Origin: Granulicella rosea
GTDB lineage: Bacteria > Acidobacteriota > Terriglobia > Terriglobales > Acidobacteriaceae
Direction of reading: 5' to 3'
DNA length: 64,000 bases
Assembly (NCBI RefSeq): GCF_900188085.1
Contig: NZ_FZOU01000002.1
Coordinates: 186,001-250,000 of the forward strand
In this document: positions 8,956-17,234 of the stretch, in pieces
Layout of the letters: each line of letters starts with the position of its first letter
How positions within the stretch are numbered: the stretch's first letter is position 1
Notes under the pieces: model-generated
What the model was told of the DNA's origin: nothing
Databases searched by the model: none
The model's input: the letters and a program-made list of their open reading frames with translations, nothing else
Made by a program: the position numbers and the translations under genes

Positions 8956-9330
8956 TTAGGATGCCTGGTTTTCGCGGAGCAGGCTGTTGAGGTTTTGCAG
9001 CAACACGGGAGCGCCTTCGCCCTTGGTCATGGCGATATCGACCAGCGATGTAATCTCTTTCGATAGACCGACATAGGCGGTAAGAAGAAGAATGGGAATG
9101 CCGGGTTTGGACTGCCGCATGACGCTCGCGATGGCGTCGCCGGTCATGCCGGGCATGGAGTAGTCGAGCACCACGGCCTCCACCGGCTCGCGGTTGAAGA
9201 TCTCGAGGCCAGACGGTCCGTCGGGCGCGGTCAGCACCTTGTACCCGGCCCGCTCCAGCAGAATCCGGCGCACATGCAGGCCAACGACCTCGTCATCCAC
9301 GCACAGGATCAGGTGCTCGCGTTTGCTCAT
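8956..9330 (-). CDS. Single-domain response regulator (receiver only)
   Basis: A 124-residue CheY-like receiver with no output domain. The acidic pair is in LCVDDE (about residues 10-14), the phospho-acceptor Asp is in VVLDYSMPGMTG (about residue 55), the Thr switch is in LLLTAY, and the conserved Lys is in AMTKGEGAP. The latter replaces the usual KPF with KGE, which is a departure from the common pattern. Co-directional with and just upstream of the CHASE3 kinase, it likely receives phosphate from it. It is divergent from phoB across a 232-base gap. Confidence 0.9.
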   Translation of the reverse strand: MSKREHLILCVDDEVVGLHVRRILLERAGYKVLTAPDGPSGLEIFNREPVEAVVLDYSMPGMTGDAIASVMRQSKPGIPILLLTAYVGLSKEITSLVDIAMTKGEGAPVLLQNLNSLLRENQAS

Positions 9331-9360
9331 AACCGCACTTCTCTCCGCAGTCGCTCTTCC

Positions 9361-9377
9361 GGTAACCTACGGTAACC
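9361..9377 (+). promoter_or_regulatory. Candidate Pho-box-like direct repeat upstream of phoB
   Basis: Two direct copies of GGTAACC at 9361-9367 and 9371-9377, period 10, lie in the divergent region 186 bases before the phoB start. PhoB-family proteins bind 7-base direct repeats with about 11-base spacing in many bacteria. A related GTAAC pair occurs before pstS. The assignment as an operator is inference. Confidence 0.4.
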
Positions 9378-9562
9378 TGGCTGTCGACGCAACCAGAATA
9401 TCGTGTGTTGTCCTTCCGTCACTAACTCTTACAGGTCATAGCCTGTGCAAACGATTCATCGTACGTTCGCATTGGAGCGCCGGGAGATCGGTTAAGCTGG
9501 CAGAGGCCTGCCCTGCGGCAACTCGCCGGCGCGGCCGAAGAAGATCGCAGAGGGAACGACAT

Positions 9563-10267
9563 TTGAGTCAGACAATCTTTGTTCTGGAAGATGAGGCCGA
9601 CATCTCCCGGCTGGTGCAGTATCACCTGGAGGGCGCGGGCTTCACCGTCCGGCCGTACCTCGCCATCGGTTCCATCCTTTCGGACGCGGAGCGCCAACCA
9701 CCGTCGCTGTTTCTGCTGGACATCATGGTTCCTGGCGGCGATGGTCTGGATCTATGCCGGCGTCTGCGTTCGAACCCGACCCTGAGCGTCGTACCCATTA
9801 TCTTCCTGACTGCGCGCGCGGCGGAGAACGACCGCGTCCACGGCCTGGAGCTGGGAGCGGACGATTATATTACGAAGCCCTTCGCGACGCGCGAGCTGGT
9901 CGCCAGGGTGAAGGCCGTTCTGCGGCGCTTCGAGCGGCCCACGGCGCCGTCGGTCGTCCGGTTCGAGCATATCGAGATCGACGCCAACGCCATGCAACTG
10001 CGCGTTCGCGGCGAGCTGGTGACGACGACCGCGACTGAGTTCCGCCTGCTCGACTACCTTGCCCGGCATCCGGGACGGGTCTTCAGCCGCGACCATCTGC
10101 TGGACGCCGTCTGGGGCGATGCACGCTTCGTCACGCCGCGTTCTGTCGACGTGTACGTGCGGCGCATCCGCGAGAAGATCGAGGACGACGCCGAGCTGCC
10201 GCGCTATCTTAAGACGATGCGAGGAGCAGGGTATCGCTTCGAGATTCCGAAGGTTGTGGCACAGTAG
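9563..10267 (+). CDS. phoB: Phosphate regulon response regulator PhoB (OmpR family)
   Basis: A 234-residue OmpR-type regulator. The receiver domain spans about residues 3-120, with EDE at 9-11, phospho-acceptor D53 in LFLLDIMVPGGDG, LTARA, and the Lys in ADDYITKPF. The winged-helix DNA-binding domain spans about 135-230 (TATEFRLLDYLARHPGRVF, SVDVYVRRIREKI, GAGYRFE). The start is TTG at 9563 with AGAGGG 7 bases upstream; longer upstream translations are basic and carry no domain. It heads a phoB-phoR-pst cluster and is expected to activate the pst genes under phosphate limitation (family knowledge plus context). The name PhoB rests on this neighbourhood. Confidence 0.93.
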   Translation: MSQTIFVLEDEADISRLVQYHLEGAGFTVRPYLAIGSILSDAERQPPSLFLLDIMVPGGDGLDLCRRLRSNPTLSVVPIIFLTARAAENDRVHGLELGADDYITKPFATRELVARVKAVLRRFERPTAPSVVRFEHIEIDANAMQLRVRGELVTTTATEFRLLDYLARHPGRVFSRDHLLDAVWGDARFVTPRSVDVYVRRIREKIEDDAELPRYLKTMRGAGYRFEIPKVVAQ

Positions 10268-10292
10268 TTTTTACAGTTTGAATGACCACGAG

Positions 10293-10412
10293 CCTGTCAT
10301 CCTGAGCGCAGCGCAGCGTAGTCGAAGGATCTGCGTTTCGCTGCGGGGCGGCATGAATATCTGCGGGTGCGGCAAACGAAAGCAGGTCCTTCGCTTCGCT
10401 CAGGATGACAGG
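10293..10412. repeat. Intergenic palindromic repeat element between phoB and phoR
   Basis: The element is bounded by a perfect 16-base inverted repeat: CCTGTCATCCTGAGCG at 10293-10308 and CGCTCAGGATGACAGG at 10397-10412. Imperfect complementarity continues inward (GTCGAAGGATCTGC against GCAGGTCCTTCGCTTCG). The transcript would fold into a long hairpin between phoB and phoR. The motif type (TCATCCTGAGCG ... AAGGATCTGC) is common in acidobacterial intergenic DNA as I recall. It has no coding capacity. Confidence 0.8.
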
Positions 10413-10443
10413 AGTTCGAGGCAGAGAGGAGGGGAGATCATTC

Positions 10444-11814
10444 ATGACGCGTAGTCTCTTCCTCAATCTCTTTGGCCGGATGCTGCTTGCCATCCTCGTC
10501 GCAGTGCTGGTCCATCGCTACATTCACCTGGCGAATTACATGGTGGGCGCACTGCTGGTGCTGCTGGCTGCGGCGATGGCGCTGTGGACGGTCTTTTCGC
10601 TCCGTCGCAACCTGGCGCCCATGCAGCGCGCGGCCAACTCGCTGGTCGAAGGCCGTCAGACGCCGGTGAACCCGGCTTACAGCGACTTCGACGCACTGGC
10701 GCGCGCGCTTGCGGCCGCATCGGGTTCGGTGCAGAACGCGCTGCTGGAGGCTGCGGAGAGCCGTCGCGAGCTTGAAGGTCTGCTGGATTCCATGCAGGAC
10801 GCCGTCGTCGCGGTGGACGTGAACGGCCGCATCCAGTGGACGAATCGGCGCATGCAGCGGCTTATTCCCGGGGCGACGCTCTCGGGCGCCGTACGGGTCG
10901 GCCGGGCGCTGGTCCAGACGGTTCGCGACCCCGAGGTGCTGGACTGCGTCGGTTCCGTGCTCAAGGAGCGCAACGTCTGTGTGCGCCGCTCCACCTCGCT
11001 GGTTCCCGGTCGCATCTACGAGGTAAACGCCGCGCCGATGCCGGGTGGGGGAGCGGTCGCCGTGCTGCACGACATCACGCGCGTGGAGGAGGTCGAGCGG
11101 ACGCAGCGGGACTTTGTCGCCAACGTATCGCACGAGCTGCGCACGCCGCTGACTTCGATCACGGGCTACGTCGAGACGCTGCTGGACCACGAGACGCTGA
11201 GTCCGGTCGCGCGTGAGTTTTTGTCGACGATCCTCAAGAACGCCACGCGAATGAATCGCCTGACCGAGGACCTGCTGGTGATGGCGCGGGTCGAGTCGGC
11301 CAGTCAGGAGCTGCATCCGGCGCCGGTCGCCGCGAGTGTGCTGGTGCAGGACGCTGTCAAGGCGATGAGCGGCCTGGTCGCCGAGAGCAGCAGCGGGGTC
11401 GACATCGAGATCGGCGAGGTGACCTCCATGCAGGTGTACGCGGACGTCGACGCCGTGATGCAGGTACTCGGCAATCTGATCGAGAACGCGGTGAAGTATG
11501 GGCTGTCGCGCGGAGATGTGCGCAGTCGCGTGATCGTCAGTTGCCATGAGGTGCAGGAGCCGATCGAGGGAGTCGAGTTCCGCGTGCGCGACTTCGGCCA
11601 GGGCATCGCGTACGAGCACCTGAACCGCATCTTCGAACGGTTCTACCGGGTCGACAAGACGCGCTCGCGGGAGTCCGGCGGCACCGGACTGGGGCTCGCG
11701 ATTGCACGGCATATTGTGCAGTCGCAGGGCGGTGCCATCCGCGCCGAGAGCAAGATGAACGTCGGCAGCACCTTCCTCTTCACGCTGCCCAAAGCGCTTT
11801 ATCCCGTCTCCTGA
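10444..11814 (+). CDS. phoR: Phosphate regulon sensor histidine kinase PhoR
   Basis: A 456-residue kinase starting at ATG 10444, with GGAGGGGAG about 8 bases upstream. Two membrane helices lie at about residues 9-25 and 30-52 with almost no periplasmic loop, as in PhoR. A short linker and a PAS domain (about 111-215, LLDSMQDAVVAVDVNGRIQW) follow. HisKA carries the phospho-acceptor H230 in VSHELRTPLTSITGYVETLL. HATPase_c has NLIENAVKYG, RDFGQGI, FYRVDKTRSRESGGTGLGLA and a final FTLPKA. The lack of a sensing domain fits a kinase controlled through the Pst transporter and PhoU rather than by binding phosphate outside. It lies between phoB and pstS. Confidence 0.93.
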   Translation: MTRSLFLNLFGRMLLAILVAVLVHRYIHLANYMVGALLVLLAAAMALWTVFSLRRNLAPMQRAANSLVEGRQTPVNPAYSDFDALARALAAASGSVQNALLEAAESRRELEGLLDSMQDAVVAVDVNGRIQWTNRRMQRLIPGATLSGAVRVGRALVQTVRDPEVLDCVGSVLKERNVCVRRSTSLVPGRIYEVNAAPMPGGGAVAVLHDITRVEEVERTQRDFVANVSHELRTPLTSITGYVETLLDHETLSPVAREFLSTILKNATRMNRLTEDLLVMARVESASQELHPAPVAASVLVQDAVKAMSGLVAESSSGVDIEIGEVTSMQVYADVDAVMQVLGNLIENAVKYGLSRGDVRSRVIVSCHEVQEPIEGVEFRVRDFGQGIAYEHLNRIFERFYRVDKTRSRESGGTGLGLAIARHIVQSQGGAIRAESKMNVGSTFLFTLPKALYPVS

Positions 11815-11862
11815 TCCTTCGGATTGCCGCCAAACTGTTGATTCTTCGCTCTTTTATGCAGA

Positions 11863-11879
11863 TGTAACCTTGCCGTAAC
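11863..11879 (+). promoter_or_regulatory. Candidate Pho-box-like direct repeat upstream of pstS
   Basis: TGTAAC at 11863-11868 and CGTAAC at 11874-11879 repeat with exactly 11-base period, 64 bases before the pstS start. The geometry matches Pho boxes in other phyla, and the GTAAC core is shared with the repeat before phoB. Function is inferred, not shown. Confidence 0.5.
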
Positions 11880-11942
11880 ATAGCTCCCGCAGACTATTCC
11901 TAGTCAAACAGACGGTCTTTGTGCAGTAAATTCCGAGGAGGA

Positions 11943-12947
11943 ATGGTGAGAGTTAAATTGTTGGCAGCAGGTCTTCTGGCGATCGCGGCGGCGACGGCCT
12001 CCGCGCAGAACATCAACGGCGCGGGCGCAACCTTCCCGTATCCGATCTACTCCCGCTGGTTCAGCGAGTATGCAAAGCTGCATCCGGATGTGAAGATCAA
12101 CTATCAGTCGATCGGTTCGGGTGGCGGCATCCGCCAGGTTTCAGAAGGCACTGTGGACTTCGGCGCGACCGACGGCCCGATGTCGGACGACGCGATCAAG
12201 TCGGCGAAGGTGAAGACGATCCACATTCCGACCGTCCTGGGCGCCGTCGTTCCGGTGTACAACCTGAAGGGCGTCAGCCAGCAGCTCAACTTCTCGGGCG
12301 ACGTGATCGCCGACATCTATCTCGGCAAGATCAGCAAGTGGAACGACCCGCGCATTGCCAAGGACAATCCCGGCGTGAATCTTCCGGCGGCGGCGATCCT
12401 GCCTGTCTACCGTTCGGACGGATCGGGCACTTCGTTCATCTTCACCGACTATCTCTCGAAGGTCAGCGCGGACTTCAAGGCGAAGGTCGGCGCGGCCACC
12501 AGCGTGAAGTGGCCCACCGGGATCGGCCAGAAGGGTAATGAAGGCGTAGCGGGCATGGTTCGCCAGGCTCCGAACTCCTTCGGCTATGTCGAGCTGATCT
12601 ATGCGCGCGGCAATAACATGCCGTTCGGTAAGGTGAAGAACGCATCTGGCAAGTTCATCGAGGCTTCGACCGACGGCGTGACCGCCGCAGCGGCGGGCGC
12701 GACGATCCCCGCCGACTACCGTGTGTCGATCACGAACGCTCCGGGCGCGAATGCGTATCCGATCTCCTCGTTTACCTGGCTGCTGATTCCCGTGCAGGCG
12801 ACCGACGCGAGCAAGTCCAAGGCGATCAAAGGCTTCCTCGAGTGGATGCTTTCGACCGGTGAGGCTGAAGCCGCGCAGATGACCTATGCTCCGCTTCCCA
12901 AGGCTGTCGCGGATCGGGTGAAGCAGACGGTTGCCGGAATCAAGTAG
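11943..12947 (+). CDS. pstS: Phosphate ABC transporter substrate-binding protein PstS
   Basis: A 334-residue exported protein. A signal peptide ends around residue 18 (ATASAQ), and the mature protein begins NINGAGATFPYPIYSRWF, the PstS N-terminal signature. Phosphate-binding segments are visible as QSIGSGGGIRQ, DFGATDGPMS and YRSDGSGTSFIFTDYL. It has no lipobox Cys, so it is a soluble periplasmic binder. AGGAGG lies only one base before ATG 11943; the GTG at 11946 would have a better spacing and is an alternative start. It is the first pst gene, with a candidate Pho box upstream and a stem-loop just downstream that may set PstS above the membrane components. Confidence 0.96.
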   Translation: MVRVKLLAAGLLAIAAATASAQNINGAGATFPYPIYSRWFSEYAKLHPDVKINYQSIGSGGGIRQVSEGTVDFGATDGPMSDDAIKSAKVKTIHIPTVLGAVVPVYNLKGVSQQLNFSGDVIADIYLGKISKWNDPRIAKDNPGVNLPAAAILPVYRSDGSGTSFIFTDYLSKVSADFKAKVGAATSVKWPTGIGQKGNEGVAGMVRQAPNSFGYVELIYARGNNMPFGKVKNASGKFIEASTDGVTAAAAGATIPADYRVSITNAPGANAYPISSFTWLLIPVQATDASKSKAIKGFLEWMLSTGEAEAAQMTYAPLPKAVADRVKQTVAGIK

Positions 12948-12962
12948 TCTGAGTTGAAGGTT

Positions 12963-12993
12963 CGCCGCACGGTCTTTTCGGGGCCGTGCGGCG
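12963..12993 (+). terminator. Stem-loop between pstS and pstC (attenuator or processing stem)
   Basis: Perfect 10-base inverted repeat CGCCGCACGG (12963-12972) / CCGTGCGGCG (12984-12993), loop of 11 bases, 16 bases after the pstS stop. No U-run follows (ATTGTC), so it is more likely a partial terminator or a 3' stabilising stem than a full stop. Confidence 0.6.
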
Positions 12994-13044
12994 ATTGTCA
13001 TCTCGCATTAAGGCTCTCCATGGAAGGCAGGGAGTAAGCTGAAC

Positions 13045-14151
13045 ATGAGCAGAGCAGAAGATCATTCCACTACCCTGGACCGCATGACCGCCGACCATAA
13101 CGTGAACTCCGATTCCTCCACTCCGCCGGCGCTGATTGTCTCGCACTTCGTGCAGGAGCCGGCGCCCGGTACGCCGCAGGCTCCGCCGCCCGAGCCCTCC
13201 GAGATTCGCCGCTTCCTGTCGCAGCGCGGCAGCGGCGCCTTTGCCGACAACAGCTTCGCGGGCGTCATTTTGCTCTGCGCATGCAGCATCTTCGCGATCG
13301 TCATCTTCATCGCGGCGATCCTGATCAAGAGTTCGCATCTTTCAATCGCGCAGTTCGGGCTGAAGTTCTTCTCGACCTCCGACTGGGATCCGGTCAGCGG
13401 ACAGTTCGGCGCGCTGCCATTCATCTTCGGCACGCTGGCTACTTCGTTTTTGGCGCTGCTGATCGCGGTGCCGCTGGCGCTGGGCGTCGCGGTCTTCATC
13501 TCGGAGCTCTGCCCGCGTCCGCTGCGCGCGCCCATCTCATTCCTGACCGAACTGCTGGCCGCGATCCCCAGCGTCGTCTACGGTCTGTGGGCGGTCTTCG
13601 TGCTGGTGCCGCTCATGCGCGATCAGCTTGGGCCGTTCCTGGTGAAATACTTCGGATGGACGCATCTCTTTGAAGGCGCGAACTTCGGCGTCGGCTTGCT
13701 TACCGCGGGCATCATCCTCGCGATCATGATTTTGCCGATCATCTCGTCGATCACGCGCGACATCATGCTCTCGGTGCCGAACCATCAGCGCGAAGCCGTG
13801 CTGGCGCTCGGCGCGACGCGCTGGGAGATGATTCGCACCGGCGTGCTGCGCAATGCCCGCATCGGGATCGTGGGCGCGGTCATCCTCGGACTGGGCCGTG
13901 CGCTGGGCGAGACGATGGCCGTCACGATGGTCATCGGCAACCACGCCGAGATCGCACACTCGCTCTTCGCGCCCGGGAACACGCTGGCAAGCGTCATCGC
14001 CAACGAGTTCTCCGAGGCTACCGGCGACCTGTACCTTTCGTCGCTCATTGAGATCGGCCTCGCGCTCTTCCTTGTAACGATTATCGTGAACGCCATCGCG
14101 CGGCTGCTGGTCTGGGCCGTGACGCGCGGCGCACCGGCGAGGGTCTCCTAA
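13045..14151 (+). CDS. pstC: Phosphate ABC transporter permease PstC
   Basis: A 368-residue membrane protein. The first 70 residues are a hydrophilic Pro-rich cytoplasmic extension, longer than usual for PstC. Membrane helices then follow (about 73-97, 128-152, 165-190, 215-240, 280-305, 335-360). The family segments are FGTLATSFLALLIAVPLALG, ELLAAIPSVVYGLWAV and the ATP-binding-protein docking loop EAVLALGATRWEMIRTGVL. It pairs with PstA to form the phosphate channel. In-frame ATG at 13084 is an alternative start that shortens the extension. It is two bases from pstA. Confidence 0.95.
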   Translation: MSRAEDHSTTLDRMTADHNVNSDSSTPPALIVSHFVQEPAPGTPQAPPPEPSEIRRFLSQRGSGAFADNSFAGVILLCACSIFAIVIFIAAILIKSSHLSIAQFGLKFFSTSDWDPVSGQFGALPFIFGTLATSFLALLIAVPLALGVAVFISELCPRPLRAPISFLTELLAAIPSVVYGLWAVFVLVPLMRDQLGPFLVKYFGWTHLFEGANFGVGLLTAGIILAIMILPIISSITRDIMLSVPNHQREAVLALGATRWEMIRTGVLRNARIGIVGAVILGLGRALGETMAVTMVIGNHAEIAHSLFAPGNTLASVIANEFSEATGDLYLSSLIEIGLALFLVTIIVNAIARLLVWAVTRGAPARVS

Positions 14152-14152
14152 G

Positions 14153-15064
14153 ATGAGCTCCACACCCATGCTTCCACCGCGGCCGCCGATCGACTTCGAT
14201 ACGCCGGTCATGCGCTTTCACCGCTCGCGCCGCAAGGTGACGAACATCGTCGTCTCCGGACTGGCGATTCTAGCCACCGTCATCGTCATCGCACCGCTGG
14301 TCGCGATCCTCGTCTATCTGCTTTACAAGGGCGCAAGCTCGCTGAACTTCAACTTCTTTACGAAGATTCCGGCTCCGGTGGGCGAAGAGGGCGGCGGCAT
14401 GGCGAACTCCATCGTCGGCTCCGGCATCATCCTCGTCCTGGCCAGCCTGATGGGTATTCCTATCGGCATCGCGGCGGGTGTTTACCTGTCGGAGTTCGGA
14501 CGCGGCAAGTTTCTCGCGAACGCCATTCGCTTCACGGCAGACGTGTTGAACGGCGTGCCCTCGATCGTGATGGGCATCGCGATCTACTCGCTGATCGTCA
14601 TGCGCCAGAAGCACTTTTCGGCCTTCGCGGGTGGCGTGGCGCTGGCGATCATGATGGTGCCGACGATCACGCGTACAACCGAGGAGATGCTCTCGACGGT
14701 GCCTCATGCGATCCGCGAGGCGGCGCTCGGCCTCGGCGTGCCGAAGTGGCGCACGGTGCTCTCGGTCAGCCTGCGGACGGCTTCGCCGGGCATCATCACC
14801 GGCTGCATGCTGGCCTTTGCCCGCGTCGCGGGTGAGACGGCGCCGCTGCTCTTTACGGCCTTCGGCAACCAGTTCTGGAGCGTCAAGCTGAATGAGCCCA
14901 TCGGCGCGCTGCCGTTGCAGATCTATGTGTATGCCATCTCGCCCTACGACGAATGGCACCGCCTGGCATGGGCCGGCTCGCTTGTTCTGATCGTCATGAT
15001 TATGGTTTCAGTCACACTTGTACGTGTATTCGCCAGCCGCGGCGCATTAAAGGGAGGCAACTAG
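14153..15064 (+). CDS. pstA: Phosphate ABC transporter permease PstA
   Basis: A 303-residue permease with six predicted membrane helices. Characteristic segments are [47 protein letters not shown] and the docking loop [21 protein letters not shown]. It is the partner of PstC in the high-affinity phosphate importer. The start follows the pstC stop by one base. Its own stop TAG shares a base with the GTG start of pstB, a form of tight translational coupling. Confidence 0.96.
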   Translation: MSSTPMLPPRPPIDFDTPVMRFHRSRRKVTNIVVSGLAILATVIVIAPLVAILVYLLYKGASSLNFNFFTKIPAPVGEEGGGMANSIVGSGIILVLASLMGIPIGIAAGVYLSEFGRGKFLANAIRFTADVLNGVPSIVMGIAIYSLIVMRQKHFSAFAGGVALAIMMVPTITRTTEEMLSTVPHAIREAALGLGVPKWRTVLSVSLRTASPGIITGCMLAFARVAGETAPLLFTAFGNQFWSVKLNEPIGALPLQIYVYAISPYDEWHRLAWAGSLVLIVMIMVSVTLVRVFASRGALKGGN

Positions 15065-15822
15065 TGGGAGTCGGAATTCAGGTACAGGATCTGAACGCTT
15101 GGTATGGGTCGACACACACGCTGCAGGATATTAACCTGCACATCCCGGCCAACCATGCGACGGCGCTCATCGGCCCCTCCGGCTGCGGCAAGTCGACCTT
15201 CGTACGTTGCCTGAACCGCATGCACGAGACCAACCCCATCGCGCGCGCCACGGGCGTCGTGAAGATGGGCGAGCTCGACATCTACAAGGATGCGAGCCCG
15301 GTCGAGATTCGCCGCCGCATCGGCATGGTCTTCCAGCGTCCCAATCCGTTCCCGACCATGTCGATCTACGACAACGTCGCGAGCGGGCTGAAGCTGAACG
15401 GCTTCCGCAATCGCCGCATCATTGACGAGACGGTCGAGCGTTCTTTGAAGCAGGCCGCGCTGTGGGAAGAGGTCAAGGACGACCTGAAGAAGAAGTCCGG
15501 CGCCAGCCTCTCCGGCGGACAGCAGCAGCGCATGTGCATCGCCCGTGCTCTCGCAGTCGATCCCGAGGTCCTGCTGATGGACGAGCCCGCCTCGGCGCTC
15601 GATCCGGTCTCGACCTCGAAGATCGAAGACCTTATCTTCCAGTTGAAGTCGCAGTACACGATCGTCATCGTGACGCACAACATGCAGCAGGCGGCGCGTG
15701 TGGCCGAGAACACCGGCTTCTTCCTGAACGGCAAGATGGTCGAGTTCGACTCGACGCACAAGATCTTCACCAATCCGCGCGACAAACGGACGGAAGACTA
15801 CATCACCGGGAGGTTTGGCTGA
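15064..15822 (+). CDS. pstB: Phosphate ABC transporter ATP-binding protein PstB
   Basis: A 252-residue ATPase. Walker A is GPSGCGKST (about residues 37-45), Q-loop region [18 protein letters not shown] (typical of PstB), ABC signature LSGGQQQR, Walker [13 protein letters not shown] and the switch His in [12 protein letters not shown]. It powers phosphate uptake. The start is GTG at 15064, overlapping the pstA stop by one base and preceded by GGAGG. The frame is open further upstream inside pstA, but that part has no homology to the family. Confidence 0.97.
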   Translation: MGVGIQVQDLNAWYGSTHTLQDINLHIPANHATALIGPSGCGKSTFVRCLNRMHETNPIARATGVVKMGELDIYKDASPVEIRRRIGMVFQRPNPFPTMSIYDNVASGLKLNGFRNRRIIDETVERSLKQAALWEEVKDDLKKKSGASLSGGQQQRMCIARALAVDPEVLLMDEPASALDPVSTSKIEDLIFQLKSQYTIVIVTHNMQQAARVAENTGFFLNGKMVEFDSTHKIFTNPRDKRTEDYITGRFG

Positions 15823-15823
15823 T

Positions 15824-16489
15824 ATGGCGCGCATCAAGTTTCAGCAGAGCCTCGACGACCTGAAAGAGCGTCTTCTCGTCATGGCCGGTATGGCCGAGCA
15901 GGCCATCCAGCGCGCCATCGAAGCGTACAGCACGCGCGATCTCAGCATCTGCGAACTCGTCTTCCGCTCCGAGCCGGCAATCAACAAGCTGGAGCGCGAG
16001 ATCGACCAGATGGCTTTGGACCTTCTGGCAATGGAGCAGCCCATGGCCATCGACCTGCGCTTCATCCTCTCGGTCATCCATATCAACGCGGACCTCGAGC
16101 GCGTGGGCGATCAGGCCGTGAACATCGCCGTGCGCGTGCGCGAGATGGGCGCCTTCGCCAATATCGATCTGCCGATCGATATCCCGAAGATGGCTCTGCT
16201 GGCGTCCGCCATGGTGCGCAAGGCGTTGCAGGCCTTCATCGAGGCCGACGCCGATCTCGCGCAGTCCGTGCTGAAGTTGGACGATCAGGTGGACGAGTTG
16301 AACGACGCGGCCTTCTACTCGCTCAGCTCGCTGATCAAGGAGCGTCCCGAACTGACGCCGCAGTCCCTGAACGCGCTCATCATCTCGCGTAATCTGGAAC
16401 GCGTCGGCGACCACGCGACCAACATCGCCGAAGACGTCATCTTCTGGGTGCGCGGCGCGGATGTGCGGCACAACAGCAAGGGTCTTTAG
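15824..16489 (+). CDS. phoU: Phosphate signalling complex protein PhoU
   Basis: A 221-residue all-helical protein made of two PhoU three-helix repeats. The metal-binding type motif appears twice: DLERVGDQAVNIA (about residues 89-101) and NLERVGDHATNIAEDVIFW near the C-terminus. PhoU links the Pst transporter to PhoR and restrains PhoB signalling when phosphate is plentiful. The ATG at 15824 is one base after the pstB stop, with GGGAGG upstream, so it is translated with the pst genes. It closes the phosphate operon; no clear terminator is visible before rpiA. Confidence 0.97.
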   Translation: MARIKFQQSLDDLKERLLVMAGMAEQAIQRAIEAYSTRDLSICELVFRSEPAINKLEREIDQMALDLLAMEQPMAIDLRFILSVIHINADLERVGDQAVNIAVRVREMGAFANIDLPIDIPKMALLASAMVRKALQAFIEADADLAQSVLKLDDQVDELNDAAFYSLSSLIKERPELTPQSLNALIISRNLERVGDHATNIAEDVIFWVRGADVRHNSKGL

Positions 16490-16540
16490 CGTTTAGAATC
16501 GTCCTTGGCGCAACACAGGAACGATTCGGAGACCCAAGCC

Positions 16541-17230
16541 ATGAGTGACGCACAGCAGGCAGCAAAGATGGTGGCCGCACAACGCGCCGCAGACCTGATC
16601 GAAGAGGGAATGGTGGTCGGTCTCGGCTCCGGTTCGACCGCGACGCTGTTCATCAAGGTGTTGGGCGAGAAGGTGAAGAGCGGTCTGAAGATTCGGGCGA
16701 TCGCCTCATCGGCCGCCAGTGAGACGCTCGCCCGCGAACTCAACATCCCCATCACTGACTTCGACGCCGACCCGGTCATCGACCTGACGGTCGACGGCGC
16801 GGACGAGGTCGCACCCGGTCTCGCGCTGATCAAGGGCGGCGGCGGCGCGCTGCTGCGTGAGAAGATCGTCGCCAGCGCCTCGAAGCAGTTCTTCATCGTC
16901 GCCGACAAGTCGAAGATCGTCGAGCGCCTGGGCAAGTTTCCGCTGCCGGTCGAGGTGATTCCCATGGCCGCGCCGCTGGTCTCGCGGCAGCTTCAGGATC
17001 TTGCGCTCATCCCAACGATTCGCCATCATGCGGACGGCAGTCTCTACATCACCGATGAAGGGAACCTGATTCTCGACTGCGCCTCCGGGCCGGAGCTGAT
17101 CGCCGATCCCGAGCTGCTGGCGGCGGAGATTCGCGCCATGGTCGGTGTGGTCGAGCACGGACTCTTCCTTGGCATGGCCGATCTGGCGCTCATCGCCGAT
17201 ACGACGGGCGTCGAAGAGCATCGCCCCTAG
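16541..17230 (+). CDS. rpiA: Ribose-5-phosphate isomerase A
   Basis: A 229-residue protein of the usual RpiA length. Motifs are GLGSGSTATLF (about 26-36), TDFDADPVIDLTVDGADEV with the active-site Asp residues, and KGGGGALLREKIVA with the catalytic Glu; VADKSKIVERLG follows. It interconverts ribose-5-phosphate and ribulose-5-phosphate in the pentose phosphate pathway. The frame is open for 12 more codons upstream, but ATG 16541 gives the normal N-terminus. It is convergent with the next gene, with 4 bases between the stops. Confidence 0.96.
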   Translation: MSDAQQAAKMVAAQRAADLIEEGMVVGLGSGSTATLFIKVLGEKVKSGLKIRAIASSAASETLARELNIPITDFDADPVIDLTVDGADEVAPGLALIKGGGGALLREKIVASASKQFFIVADKSKIVERLGKFPLPVEVIPMAAPLVSRQLQDLALIPTIRHHADGSLYITDEGNLILDCASGPELIADPELLAAEIRAMVGVVEHGLFLGMADLALIADTTGVEEHRP

Positions 17231-17234
17231 AAGA

